From contig JAPLHH010000033.1 in NCBI GenBank assembly GCA_026389735.1, forward strand, positions 1 to 10,739: a stretch of 10,739 bases of DNA. The letters run 5' to 3'. A model generated the notes under the pieces. That model was given only the letters and a program-made list of their open reading frames with translations, did not search any database and had not been told where the DNA came from. A program made the position numbers and the translations under genes. The DNA is from Chloroflexota bacterium (GTDB lineage Bacteria > Chloroflexota > Dehalococcoidia > GIF9 > UBA5620). The first letter of the stretch is position 1. Every line of letters starts with the position of its first letter. This document shows, in pieces, positions 1-5,409 of the stretch.

Positions 1-45
1 GATGTGGCTAACACCCTAGAAGGCGTGGCTCTGAAGTATACCTGA
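1..45 (+). CDS. DUF47 family Pit accessory protein, C-terminal end only
   Basis: The window opens inside a reading frame that ends at TGA 43-45 and encodes DVANTLEGVALKYT. This resembles the usual C-terminus of DUF47 proteins (PhoU-like phosphate transport regulators), which end in a helix of the type 'CEDVANxxEGIxLK'. DUF47 genes commonly sit directly upstream of pit, as here, and are thought to regulate or assist the Pit permease. Only 14 residues are visible, so the call rests on this short tail plus the position before a Pit gene. The remainder lies outside the window. Confidence 0.6.
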   Translation, partial: DVANTLEGVALKYT

Positions 46-95
46 CCCCCATGCCGAACTTGTTTCGTAGTTCAATCTGACGTGATAAGTTGGAT

Positions 96-215
96 ATGAG
101 TCTATCCTTAGCCATAGTGCTGCTGTTGGTTCTGGCGGCTGAATTCGCAAATGGCTGGACTGATGCCCCTAACGCTATTGCCACAGTAGTTTCTACCCGT
201 GTCCTTTCGCGTTGA
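96..215 (+). pseudogene. N-terminal relic of a second Pit phosphate permease
   Basis: A frame opening at ATG 96 encodes 39 residues and stops at TGA 213-215. It starts with a hydrophobic stretch (LAIVLLLVLAAEF) and then carries NGWTDAPNAIATVVSTRVLS, the first PHO4 signature. The intact Pit gene beginning at 223 has the equivalent NGMHDAANSIATVVSTRVLS. Bases 141-210 align without gaps to 280-349 at a fixed offset of 139, with 49 of 70 identical by hand count, while 17 of 23 aligned residues match. The similarity ends abruptly after TCGC at 207-210. This fits a truncated older paralogue and not a frameshift in the intact gene, which is complete on its own. The relic stop overlaps the likely ribosome binding site of the intact gene, so it might still be translated as a coupled leader peptide. 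Confidence 0.75.
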
Positions 216-218
216 GGG
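214..218 (+). promoter_or_regulatory. ribosome binding site deciding the pit start
   Basis: GAGGG at 214-218 lies four bases before ATG 223. It supports that ATG over the in-frame GTG at 199, which falls inside the upstream relic and would add eight residues not expected in a Pit N-terminus. The motif overlaps the TGA of the relic (213-215), an arrangement compatible with translational coupling. Confidence 0.5.
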
Positions 219-222
219 TTAT

Positions 223-1227
223 ATGGTGGATTTAAACTTATTATTCATAATTTTTATTATCCTCATAGCCTTGGTTTTTGATTTTACTAACGGCATGCAT
301 GATGCCGCGAATTCTATTGCCACCGTTGTCTCTACCAGGGTTTTATCGCCGAGACAAGCTGTCATCTGGGCAGCGTTTTTTAATTTCGTGGCTTTTCTTA
401 TATTTGGTACGGCAGTGGCTAAAACCATCGGCAGTGGAATGATTGATATTACAACAGTAACTCCAACTGTAATTCTCGCTGGGGTTTGCGGCGCTATTGG
501 TTGGAATTTGATTACCTGGTATTTGGGACTGCCTAGTAGTTCTTCTCATGCTCTAATTGGCGGATATGCTGGAGCAGCTATAGCCAAGAGTGGCTTTGGA
601 GTGATTATAGCCAGTGGTTGGTACAAAACGTTGATTTTTATTGTCTTGGCGCCTTTAATTGGCATAATTTTAGGTTTCTTATTAAAGATTATTACAACAT
701 GGATTGCATATAGACAAACACCGGCTGTTGTTGATAAGTGGTCGCGGGTTTTTCAACTTTTTTCTGCAGCTCTTTATAGTTTGGGCCATGGTGGCAATGA
801 CGCACAAAAAACTATGGGTATCATATCCAGTCTTCTCTTTGCCGGGGGCTTAATCAGCGAATTTAAAATACCTCTCTGGGTTGTTCTAAGCGCACACGCC
901 GCTATTGCTTTGGGCACGTTGAGCGGCGGTTGGCGGATTGTTAAAACAATGGGGCAGAAAATTACCAAATTAAGACCGATTGATGGTTTTTGTGCTGAGA
1001 CAGCTGCCGCTTCCAGTATTTTCTTAGCCACCCATCTGGGTATTCCAGTAAGCACTACCCATGTTATCACCGGAGCTATATCGGGCGTGGGTTCTGCGAT
1101 TCGGTTACGTGCCGTGCGCTGGGGCGTGACTATTACTATTGTTTGGGCCTGGCTTTTAACTATACCAGGAGCTGCTATTCTAGCTAGCCTCATTTATTCC
1201 TTGATTAGAATAATCCCTTTGAACTGA
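223..1227 (+). CDS. pit: Pit-family (PHO4) inorganic phosphate permease
   Basis: This 334-residue integral membrane protein of the PHO4/PiT family probably carries out low-affinity symport of inorganic phosphate. The internally duplicated PHO4 fold is visible. The first half has HDAAN at residues 26-30 and GLPSSSSHALIGG at 102-114. The second half has GHGGNDAQKTMG at 188-199 and GIPVSTTHVITGAISG at 273-288, so the two signature pairs occur twice in order. Hydrophobic segments span most of the chain, with a polar central loop around residues 163-176. The length is typical of short bacterial Pit proteins. The start at 223 is chosen from the GAGGG site and from alignment with the relic just upstream. 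The neighbours, a DUF47 tail upstream and phoU downstream, are standard partners. Substrate choice beyond phosphate (for example sulfate, as in CysP relatives) cannot be excluded. Confidence 0.92.
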   Translation: MVDLNLLFIIFIILIALVFDFTNGMHDAANSIATVVSTRVLSPRQAVIWAAFFNFVAFLIFGTAVAKTIGSGMIDITTVTPTVILAGVCGAIGWNLITWYLGLPSSSSHALIGGYAGAAIAKSGFGVIIASGWYKTLIFIVLAPLIGIILGFLLKIITTWIAYRQTPAVVDKWSRVFQLFSAALYSLGHGGNDAQKTMGIISSLLFAGGLISEFKIPLWVVLSAHAAIALGTLSGGWRIVKTMGQKITKLRPIDGFCAETAAASSIFLATHLGIPVSTTHVITGAISGVGSAIRLRAVRWGVTITIVWAWLLTIPGAAILASLIYSLIRIIPLN

Positions 1228-1296
1228 AGAAGAATTCTCTGACCGATATTTTCGGGCTAATTAATTAAATCTGTAGCCTTAGTGGCTAGTGATGTG

Positions 1297-1302
1297 TATA
1301 AT
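1297..1302 (+). promoter_or_regulatory. candidate phoU promoter -10 box
   Basis: A perfect TATAAT lies in the 99-base gap between pit and phoU. The -35 region 17 bases upstream (TAGCCT, 1274-1279) is poor. Initiation about seven bases after the box would leave a leader of roughly 18 bases that begins almost at the GGGGAGG ribosome site (1312-1318). If active, phoU could be expressed independently of pit. Confidence 0.4.
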
Positions 1303-1326
1303 TAAACTGTTGGGGAGGTAATAACC

Positions 1327-1995
1327 ATGGAAAAGAGTGCCAATTTTCGCAAAGGTTTTCAGGAAATTCAAGAAAATATCCTGACTATGGGTGGTACGGT
1401 AACGGAGGCGATAAACCGCTCTATTGAAGCATTGAAAAACAGGGATTTAAAGCTGGCGCACAAGATAATTGCTGATGACGCCAAGATAAATGGGCAGCGG
1501 TTTGCCATCGAGGACAGATGCATTGAGCTTATGGCTACAAAGAAGCCGACAACCAGTGACCTGCATGTCATTGTGGCTGTGCTCAGTATCATAACGGAAC
1601 TTGAACGAATCGGCGACTATGCCGAAGGAATTGCCAAGATTGTAGTCATGATTGGCGACGAGCCGCCTTTAAAACCGCTGATTGATATTCCGCGGATGGC
1701 GGAATTGACCACCGAAATGATCGATAAGAGTCTCCAGTCATTTGTAGCCCGCGACGTGAAACTGGCAAAGCACGTTGTCACCATGGATAACGTCGTGGAT
1801 GGTCTTTATGACCAGGTCTTCCGCGAGCTCCTCACCTTTATGATGGTTGACCCGAAAACCATTAATCGGGCGACCCGTCTCATCTGGGTTGCCCACAACC
1901 TGGAGCGTGCTGCCGACAGGGTAACCAATATCTGCGAGCGTGTCGTCTTTACCGTAACCGGGAAGATGGAGGCGCTGGAGGTTTCTAAGTATTAA
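1327..1995 (+). CDS. phoU: PhoU-family phosphate signalling/uptake regulator
   Basis: This 222-residue cytoplasmic all-helical protein has two PhoU repeats. Each repeat contains the family's metal-binding ER..D motif: ELERIGDYAEGIAK around residues 91-104 and NLERAADRVTNICERV around 191-206. PhoU proteins are usually dimers that bind metal clusters. They restrain phosphate uptake and couple Pst or Pit transporters to PhoR-type signalling. The length matches the family norm of about 215-235 residues. ATG 1327 follows a strong GGGGAGG site at 1312-1318 with eight bases between. Here the gene sits behind a Pit permease and not a Pst ABC operon, so control of Pit is the reasonable inference. It is convergent with the DUF169 gene, the stops being 22 bases apart, and no convincing terminator hairpin is visible between them. 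Confidence 0.93.
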   Translation: MEKSANFRKGFQEIQENILTMGGTVTEAINRSIEALKNRDLKLAHKIIADDAKINGQRFAIEDRCIELMATKKPTTSDLHVIVAVLSIITELERIGDYAEGIAKIVVMIGDEPPLKPLIDIPRMAELTTEMIDKSLQSFVARDVKLAKHVVTMDNVVDGLYDQVFRELLTFMMVDPKTINRATRLIWVAHNLERAADRVTNICERVVFTVTGKMEALEVSKY

Positions 1996-2017
1996 CGAAC
2001 CAATCTGGCTATAGCTT

Positions 2018-2797
2018 TTATTGCCGGGTTTGTTTAAGTTGGCCTGGGAACAGCGGTTCGTGTCTTACGTCTACAGGTATTGGGTATCGGACGCCGGTTT
2101 GATGGGTAGCTTCGAGACCTTTGATAACCTGATCAAGTAAGCTGGCAGGTATGGTGAAAGCCAGCTCGTCATCCTGCACCATCGCCCAAACTCTATCGCC
2201 ATTTCCGGGCAGTACCACCTTCGGCTTCTTGGTCTTGAATGTTTGCAGAACTCCTTCAGTGCAGGTTCCGCCTCGGCCACTGAAAACAGAATGCACACTT
2301 ACGCCTGTTTCCTGGGTTGCCCCGTGCACCAGTCTCATTGCCTGGGCAGGATTGCAAAACACCATGACCAGGTCTGGCTCGACTTTAGTTCTCTCTAGGG
2401 GGGAGAAAACCACCCCAGCATATTGCCCCTTGTTTAGCTTGACCTGCTCAACAGCTTCCATAGTTGTCTTGGCGGCATCATCGTTGGCTGCATAGTTCAT
2501 CACTTTCATAAAATCGGTTAAAGCTTTTTTGATCTCAGGCTCTGACTCGCTCCATCCGTAGGTGTACGTGGCAATTGGACAGGCATTGTCTTCGGCTGTC
2601 ATACCGACCGTCCAGCCATACTTGCGAGTCAGTGTCAGCCCGACGCAGATATTTGTCTTAAAGCCCATATCCTTGAGAGGACGTCTGGTTTTCTCGGGAA
2701 AATCGGTAGCACTTTTCACCAGCTTCACAGCGATGGGGAAGGTCAGCGGTCGTATGAGCCTATTCAGAGCCTGTGCCTTTTCGCCCCAGTCTGGCAT
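2018..2797 (-). CDS. DUF169 family protein
   Basis: This 259-residue soluble protein has no signal peptide and matches DUF169 (COG2043). Recognisable blocks are PLTFPIAVKLV near residue 17, SPLERTKVEPDLVMVFCNPAQAMRLVHG at about 132-159, GRGGTCTEG at 174-182 and VVLPGNGDRVWAMVQDDELAF at 194-214. Cysteines 51, 73, 148 and 179 fall in or near the conserved blocks and could bind metal or a cofactor, but this is inference. The family is frequent in anaerobes and its biochemical role is not settled. The start at 2797 is preferred over an in-frame ATG at 2878 because GGAGG (2805-2809 on this strand) precedes it by seven bases and a TATAAT lies just upstream. The longer version would also begin with 27 residues unlike the family. 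It is transcribed alone, opposite to its neighbours. Confidence 0.88.
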   Translation of the reverse strand: MPDWGEKAQALNRLIRPLTFPIAVKLVKSATDFPEKTRRPLKDMGFKTNICVGLTLTRKYGWTVGMTAEDNACPIATYTYGWSESEPEIKKALTDFMKVMNYAANDDAAKTTMEAVEQVKLNKGQYAGVVFSPLERTKVEPDLVMVFCNPAQAMRLVHGATQETGVSVHSVFSGRGGTCTEGVLQTFKTKKPKVVLPGNGDRVWAMVQDDELAFTIPASLLDQVIKGLEATHQTGVRYPIPVDVRHEPLFPGQLKQTRQ

Positions 2798-2804
2798 GGT
2801 GTTA

Positions 2805-2809
2805 CCTCC
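2805..2809 (-). promoter_or_regulatory. ribosome binding site deciding the DUF169 start
   Basis: On the - strand GGAGG ends seven bases before ATG 2797. The alternative in-frame ATG at 2878 lies upstream of the candidate promoter's -10 box and so would not be on its transcript. Confidence 0.7.
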
Positions 2810-2827
2810 ACTTTGGTCTTTGTGGTT

Positions 2828-2833
2828 ATTATA
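2828..2833 (-). promoter_or_regulatory. candidate DUF169 promoter -10 box
   Basis: A perfect TATAAT reads on the - strand, placing the transcription start close to 2821 and giving a leader of about 24 bases that contains GGAGG. The -35 region at the standard spacing (TAGCTT, 2851-2856) matches poorly. The element overlaps the region used by a candidate promoter of the opposite operon. Confidence 0.45.
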
Positions 2834-2843
2834 CGCTTGGACA

Positions 2844-2872
2844 AAGACAAAAGCTATGAAAGGTGATAAAAT
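2844..2872 (+). promoter_or_regulatory. candidate promoter of the MBL–nitroreductase–rhomboid operon
   Basis: AAGACA (2844-2849) and TAAAAT (2867-2872) are separated by 17 bases, and the -10 box carries an extended TG at 2864-2865. Initiation would fall near 2879, downstream of the A of the in-frame ATG at 2878. This favours ATG 2908 as the first codon of the hydrolase. Confidence 0.4.
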
Positions 2873-2892
2873 AACCAATGCGTTTTGCGTCT

Positions 2893-2897
2893 GAGGT
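2893..2897 (+). promoter_or_regulatory. ribosome binding site deciding the MBL hydrolase start
   Basis: GAGGT lies ten bases before ATG 2908. The competing ATG 2878 has only AGGTGA, eleven bases upstream, and coincides with the predicted transcription start. Confidence 0.4.
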
Positions 2898-2907
2898 TAA
2901 TTTTCTG

Positions 2908-3885
2908 ATGATTGAAGAGCTTTTGCATGACCTTTATAGAGTTGAAATCCCTCTTCCCAGAAGCCCTTTAAAGGCTCTCAATTCTTATGTAGTAAAAGGG
3001 CGGGACCGGTTTCTAATCATCGACACGGGTATGAATCGCGAGGAATGTCTGCGCCCGATGCGTTCTGCGTTGCAAAAGCTGGATGTTGACCTGAACAGGA
3101 CGGACTTTTTCATCACTCACTTGCACGCCGACCATTCGGGGCTGGTGGGGACTTTGGCCACTGATACGTCCAAAGTATACTTTAACAGGCCAGAAGCCTC
3201 TTCTGTTGCTTTCCAGGGTTCTGAAGACTACTGGAAAGGACTCTTTGTCTTTTACCACTCCAATGGTTTTCCTGAGGACGAAATCAAGAAGGTGAGGGAA
3301 GGCCACCCAGGCTATCGGTATAGCTTAAGACGTCAGATTAATTTGACCACTACGGAGGAAGGGGATGAGATAGAAGTTGGTGATTACCTGTTTCGGTGTA
3401 TCGAAACCCCGGGGCACTCACCGGGGCATACCTGCCTTTACGAGGCCAGCAAGAAAGTCCTTGTATGCGGAGACCATATTCTTTTTGACATCACACCTAA
3501 TATTACCTACTGGGAAGAACTGGAAAATTCACTAAAGCAATATCTGACAAACCTGGAGAAAGTTTATACGCTTGATGTGAATCTTGTTTTGCCCGGTCAT
3601 CGCAGTATCTGGAACAACCACAGAAAAAGGATTATGGAATTGCAGGAGCATCATCGGAACAGGTTGAATGAGGCGCTATTTGCTCTGGAAGACGGCGAAA
3701 AGACGGCTTGGGAGGTAGCCCCTTATATAACCTGGGATATAGGCTGCAACTCGTGGGAAGAATTTCCCTCAGTACAGAAGTGGTTTGCCGTTGGGGAAAC
3801 TATTGCTCACTTAGACTATCTTGCGGCAGACGGCAGGGCACGTAAAGAGACGAAAAACCATAAGGTGCTGTATTCGCTGGCATAA
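2908..3885 (+). CDS. metallo-beta-lactamase fold hydrolase
   Basis: This 325-residue soluble protein belongs to the glyoxalase II-like MBL superfamily. The metal motif HLHADH lies at residues 71-76 after strand LIIDTG (36-41). TPGHSPGH follows at 167-174, CGDHILF at 187-193 with the bridging Asp189, and LPGHR at 228-232 with His231. All ligands for a dinuclear metal site are therefore present. The C-terminal 90 residues, with many His and Arg, resemble the small helical extension of LACTB2/YflN-type enzymes. Substrate is unknown; thioesters, lactones and phosphodiesters are all hydrolysed by relatives. It is the first gene of a likely three-gene operon. The start at 2908 is preferred to 2878 because of the spacing of GAGGT and the candidate promoter, and because family members begin shortly before the 'LYRxEIPLP' block. 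Confidence 0.88.
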   Translation: MIEELLHDLYRVEIPLPRSPLKALNSYVVKGRDRFLIIDTGMNREECLRPMRSALQKLDVDLNRTDFFITHLHADHSGLVGTLATDTSKVYFNRPEASSVAFQGSEDYWKGLFVFYHSNGFPEDEIKKVREGHPGYRYSLRRQINLTTTEEGDEIEVGDYLFRCIETPGHSPGHTCLYEASKKVLVCGDHILFDITPNITYWEELENSLKQYLTNLEKVYTLDVNLVLPGHRSIWNNHRKRIMELQEHHRNRLNEALFALEDGEKTAWEVAPYITWDIGCNSWEEFPSVQKWFAVGETIAHLDYLAADGRARKETKNHKVLYSLA

Positions 3886-3903
3886 GGATTTGTGATTAAT
3901 TCT

Positions 3904-3908
3904 GGAGG
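3904..3908 (+). promoter_or_regulatory. ribosome binding site deciding the nitroreductase start
   Basis: GGAGG lies ten bases before ATG 3919 but only one base before ATG 3910, and downstream of the GTG at 3892. It therefore selects ATG 3919. Confidence 0.6.
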
Positions 3909-3918
3909 AATGTATAGA

Positions 3919-4497
3919 ATGGATGTTATGCAAGCCATAAAAGGACGCCGAAGTATCAGGAAATATCGTACCGAGCCTGTTCCAGAAGAGGCACTTCAGA
4001 CTGTTCTTGAAGCAGCCCGGTGGGCTCCATCCTGGGCGAATACTCAGTGCTGGAGGCTAATCGTGGTACGAGATAAGGAGACGAAGTCGAAGCTGGCCGA
4101 CACACTTAAAGGCACAAGGCCAGGCAGAAGCAATGCGGCGGCAGAGGCGGTGAGAAATGCTCCTGTTGTTATAGCAGCCTGTGCTGAGCGTGGGGTTTCG
4201 GGCTTTTACAAAGATGAAAGCGGGCAAAGTATACCAGCTACTGATAAAGGTGACTGGTGGTTGATGTTTGATGTGGCTTTGGCAATGCAGAATATGTCGC
4301 TGGCTGCTCATGCCCTTGGCCTAGGCACTGTTCATACTGGCATGCTTGATGCCGTTGAAGCTGCCAGGATTCTGGGCGTACCTGAGAACGTTGTCGTTGT
4401 TGAGTTACTGCCTTTGGGCTGGCCGGATGAGGAGCCGGCAGCTCGCCCACGAAAGGAAATTAACGAATTCGTGTTCTTCGAGAAATATAAGAGATAG
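3919..4497 (+). CDS. nitroreductase-family FMN-dependent oxidoreductase
   Basis: This 192-residue protein has the layout of the nitroreductase superfamily. It starts with IKGRRSIRKY (residues 7-16), where the Arg and Ser residues contact the FMN phosphate. APSWANTQCWRLIVV follows at 36-50, then a central helix WLMFDVALAMQNMSLAAHALGLGTVHTG and the C-terminal LPLGWPDEEPAARPRKEI block at 164-181. Family members use NAD(P)H to reduce nitro groups, quinones, flavins or enoates, or act as dehalogenases; nothing here fixes the substrate. Cys44 replaces the usual Pro in 'NTQPW'. The gene begins 33 bases after the MBL stop and ends ten bases before the rhomboid start, so the three are probably co-transcribed. 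Confidence 0.9.
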   Translation: MDVMQAIKGRRSIRKYRTEPVPEEALQTVLEAARWAPSWANTQCWRLIVVRDKETKSKLADTLKGTRPGRSNAAAEAVRNAPVVIAACAERGVSGFYKDESGQSIPATDKGDWWLMFDVALAMQNMSLAAHALGLGTVHTGMLDAVEAARILGVPENVVVVELLPLGWPDEEPAARPRKEINEFVFFEKYKR

Positions 4498-4507
4498 ATG
4501 AAGAGCA

Positions 4508-5125
4508 ATGAGCTATCGTAGCTACCGGGGTGATAATATAGCGCCAATACTGGCCATAATAATCCTCTGCTTTCTGGTGTATATAGCAACCATCTTGCCG
4601 CGCTTCTTAGACTTCCTGAACTACAACCTTGTCGAGCTCTTTGGATTACAGCCGGCAACCTTCATTCACATGCCATGGACAATCGTGACCAATCTTTTTG
4701 TCCACGATCCTAGTAGCCCATGGCATTTAATATTCAACATGCTGACTCTCTACTTTTTCGGTACTTTTTTAATTAGACTTGTTAGGACACGTACCTTTCT
4801 GGTCATATACTTCTTGGGCGGAATAGTGGGCAACATATTCGTTTGGCTTTTGCAGATGCATTCTTATATCCCTGTTATCGGTGCTTCAGGGGCTATCTTT
4901 GCTCTGGGTGGAACGCTCGCTGTACTGACGCCCAGATTACGGGTTTACGCGTTTCCCATACCGGTCCCCATGCCCCTCTGGGTGGCGGTAATCGGAGGTT
5001 TCATCATATTGGCCCTCGCTTCTGGGTTCCTGTCTATATCGTGGCAAGGTCATCTCGGCGGTCTGGTTACAGGCCTTTTAGCTGGCCTTATCCTGCGTAG
5101 AGGTGTGCGCACCCCGTTATCTTAG
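4508..5125 (+). CDS. rhomboid family intramembrane serine protease
   Basis: This 205-residue membrane protein has about six hydrophobic segments, the usual rhomboid core. The oxyanion-side motif HLIFNM begins at His73, with Asn77. The catalytic serine is Ser127 in GASG (125-128), and the partner His182 lies in WQGHLGG. All residues of the Ser-His dyad are present, so the enzyme is expected to be active. It would cleave single-pass membrane proteins near or inside the membrane; the substrate is unknown. A short basic C-terminus (LRRGVRTPLS) probably faces the cytoplasm. ATG 4508 has only a weak purine-rich site (AAGAG, 4501-4505) and lies ten bases after the nitroreductase stop, so translational coupling is plausible. 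It is the last gene of its operon. Confidence 0.92.
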   Translation: MSYRSYRGDNIAPILAIIILCFLVYIATILPRFLDFLNYNLVELFGLQPATFIHMPWTIVTNLFVHDPSSPWHLIFNMLTLYFFGTFLIRLVRTRTFLVIYFLGGIVGNIFVWLLQMHSYIPVIGASGAIFALGGTLAVLTPRLRVYAFPIPVPMPLWVAVIGGFIILALASGFLSISWQGHLGGLVTGLLAGLILRRGVRTPLS

Positions 5126-5133
5126 TTTGCCCG

Positions 5134-5218
5134 CAGTACCATGCAAAGTCGGGTCTTCGGCACTAATTCAGGCTTTGGCTGCCCTCTGCCCATCCTCGAA
5201 GCTACAAGTGTTTTCTAA
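5134..5218 (+). pseudogene. degraded N-terminal relic related to the VLRF1 gene
   Basis: Bases following the rhomboid stop resemble the start of the VLRF1 gene at 8353. Shared blocks, in order, are CAGTACC (5134-5140 and 8365-8371), TGCAAAGTCGG (5142-5152 and 8384-8394), AGGCTT (5170-5175 and 8409-8414) and CTCGAAGCT (5195-5203 and 8434-8442). Between the second and fourth blocks the spacing differs by three bases, one codon. A small frame from ATG 5141 to TAA 5216-5218 reads MQSRVF...LEATSVF against VQSRFF...LEAPAKDF in the intact protein. The preceding spacer lacks 11 bases relative to the intact gene. The gene then stops, and I cannot follow the similarity with confidence past about 5225. 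Most likely this is a decayed partial duplicate. Confidence 0.6.
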
Positions 5219-5310
5219 AGGCTGTAAACAAAACCAGAAGGCAGATATACGATGTGGCATTGAGCACATGAAGCGAGTACATAAGGCTGTTGTTTTCTGC
5301 TATATTGATA

Positions 5311-5316
5311 TATAAT
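5311..5316 (+). promoter_or_regulatory. candidate promoter -10 box of the acyl-CoA dehydrogenase–etf operon
   Basis: A perfect TATAAT lies 94 bases before ATG 5410. The nearest -35-like element is TTGTTT (5290-5295), 15 bases upstream and only a partial match. Initiation near 5323 would give a leader of roughly 85 bases containing the hairpin at 5332-5356. Confidence 0.4.
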
Positions 5317-5331
5317 CACTGGACTGGGTTA

Positions 5332-5356
5332 AGCTGTGGCTAAGGCGGAGCCAGCT
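5332..5356 (+). promoter_or_regulatory. hairpin in the predicted leader of the acyl-CoA dehydrogenase mRNA
   Basis: The left arm AGCTGTGGCT (5332-5341) pairs with AGCCAGCT (5349-5356), leaving a short bulge in the left arm and a loop of AAGGCGG. No run of T follows, so it is not an intrinsic terminator, and it matches no riboswitch that I recognise. It may affect mRNA stability or start access, or be incidental. Confidence 0.3.
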
Positions 5357-5409
5357 GGTTTCACTTTGAGCCGTTAATTGTAAAAAATCTTTAGAAGGAG
5401 GAACAAATT

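Larger units (their letters stand above)
5126..5409. other. intergenic region between rhomboid and acyl-CoA dehydrogenase
   Basis: These 284 bases hold, in order, the VLRF1 relic (5134-5218), a stretch of about 90 bases with no recognised content, the TATAAT box (5311-5316), a hairpin (5332-5356) and the AAGGAGG site (5395-5401). A 70-codon frame at 5103-5315 resembles no family known to me and overlaps the rhomboid 3' end, so I do not call it a gene. No intrinsic terminator for the rhomboid operon was found. Confidence 0.6.

Noticed and set aside
199..222. GTG-initiated N-terminal extension of pit
   Set aside because: It uses bases belonging to the relic of the other pit copy, has no ribosome site, and adds eight residues not expected in the family; ATG 223 is better supported.
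774..1193. A 139-codon - strand frame inside pit
   Set aside because: It lies wholly antisense to a well-supported membrane transporter gene, is rich in Arg, Pro and Ala without family motifs, and has no ribosome site.
1996..2017. Possible bidirectional terminator between phoU and the DUF169 gene
   Set aside because: The 22-base gap contains only GGCTATAGC-like short symmetry without a stable stem or T run.
5103..5315. A 70-codon + strand frame after the rhomboid gene
   Set aside because: It overlaps the rhomboid 3' end in another frame and runs across the VLRF1 relic in a frame different from the relic's, with no recognisable family.
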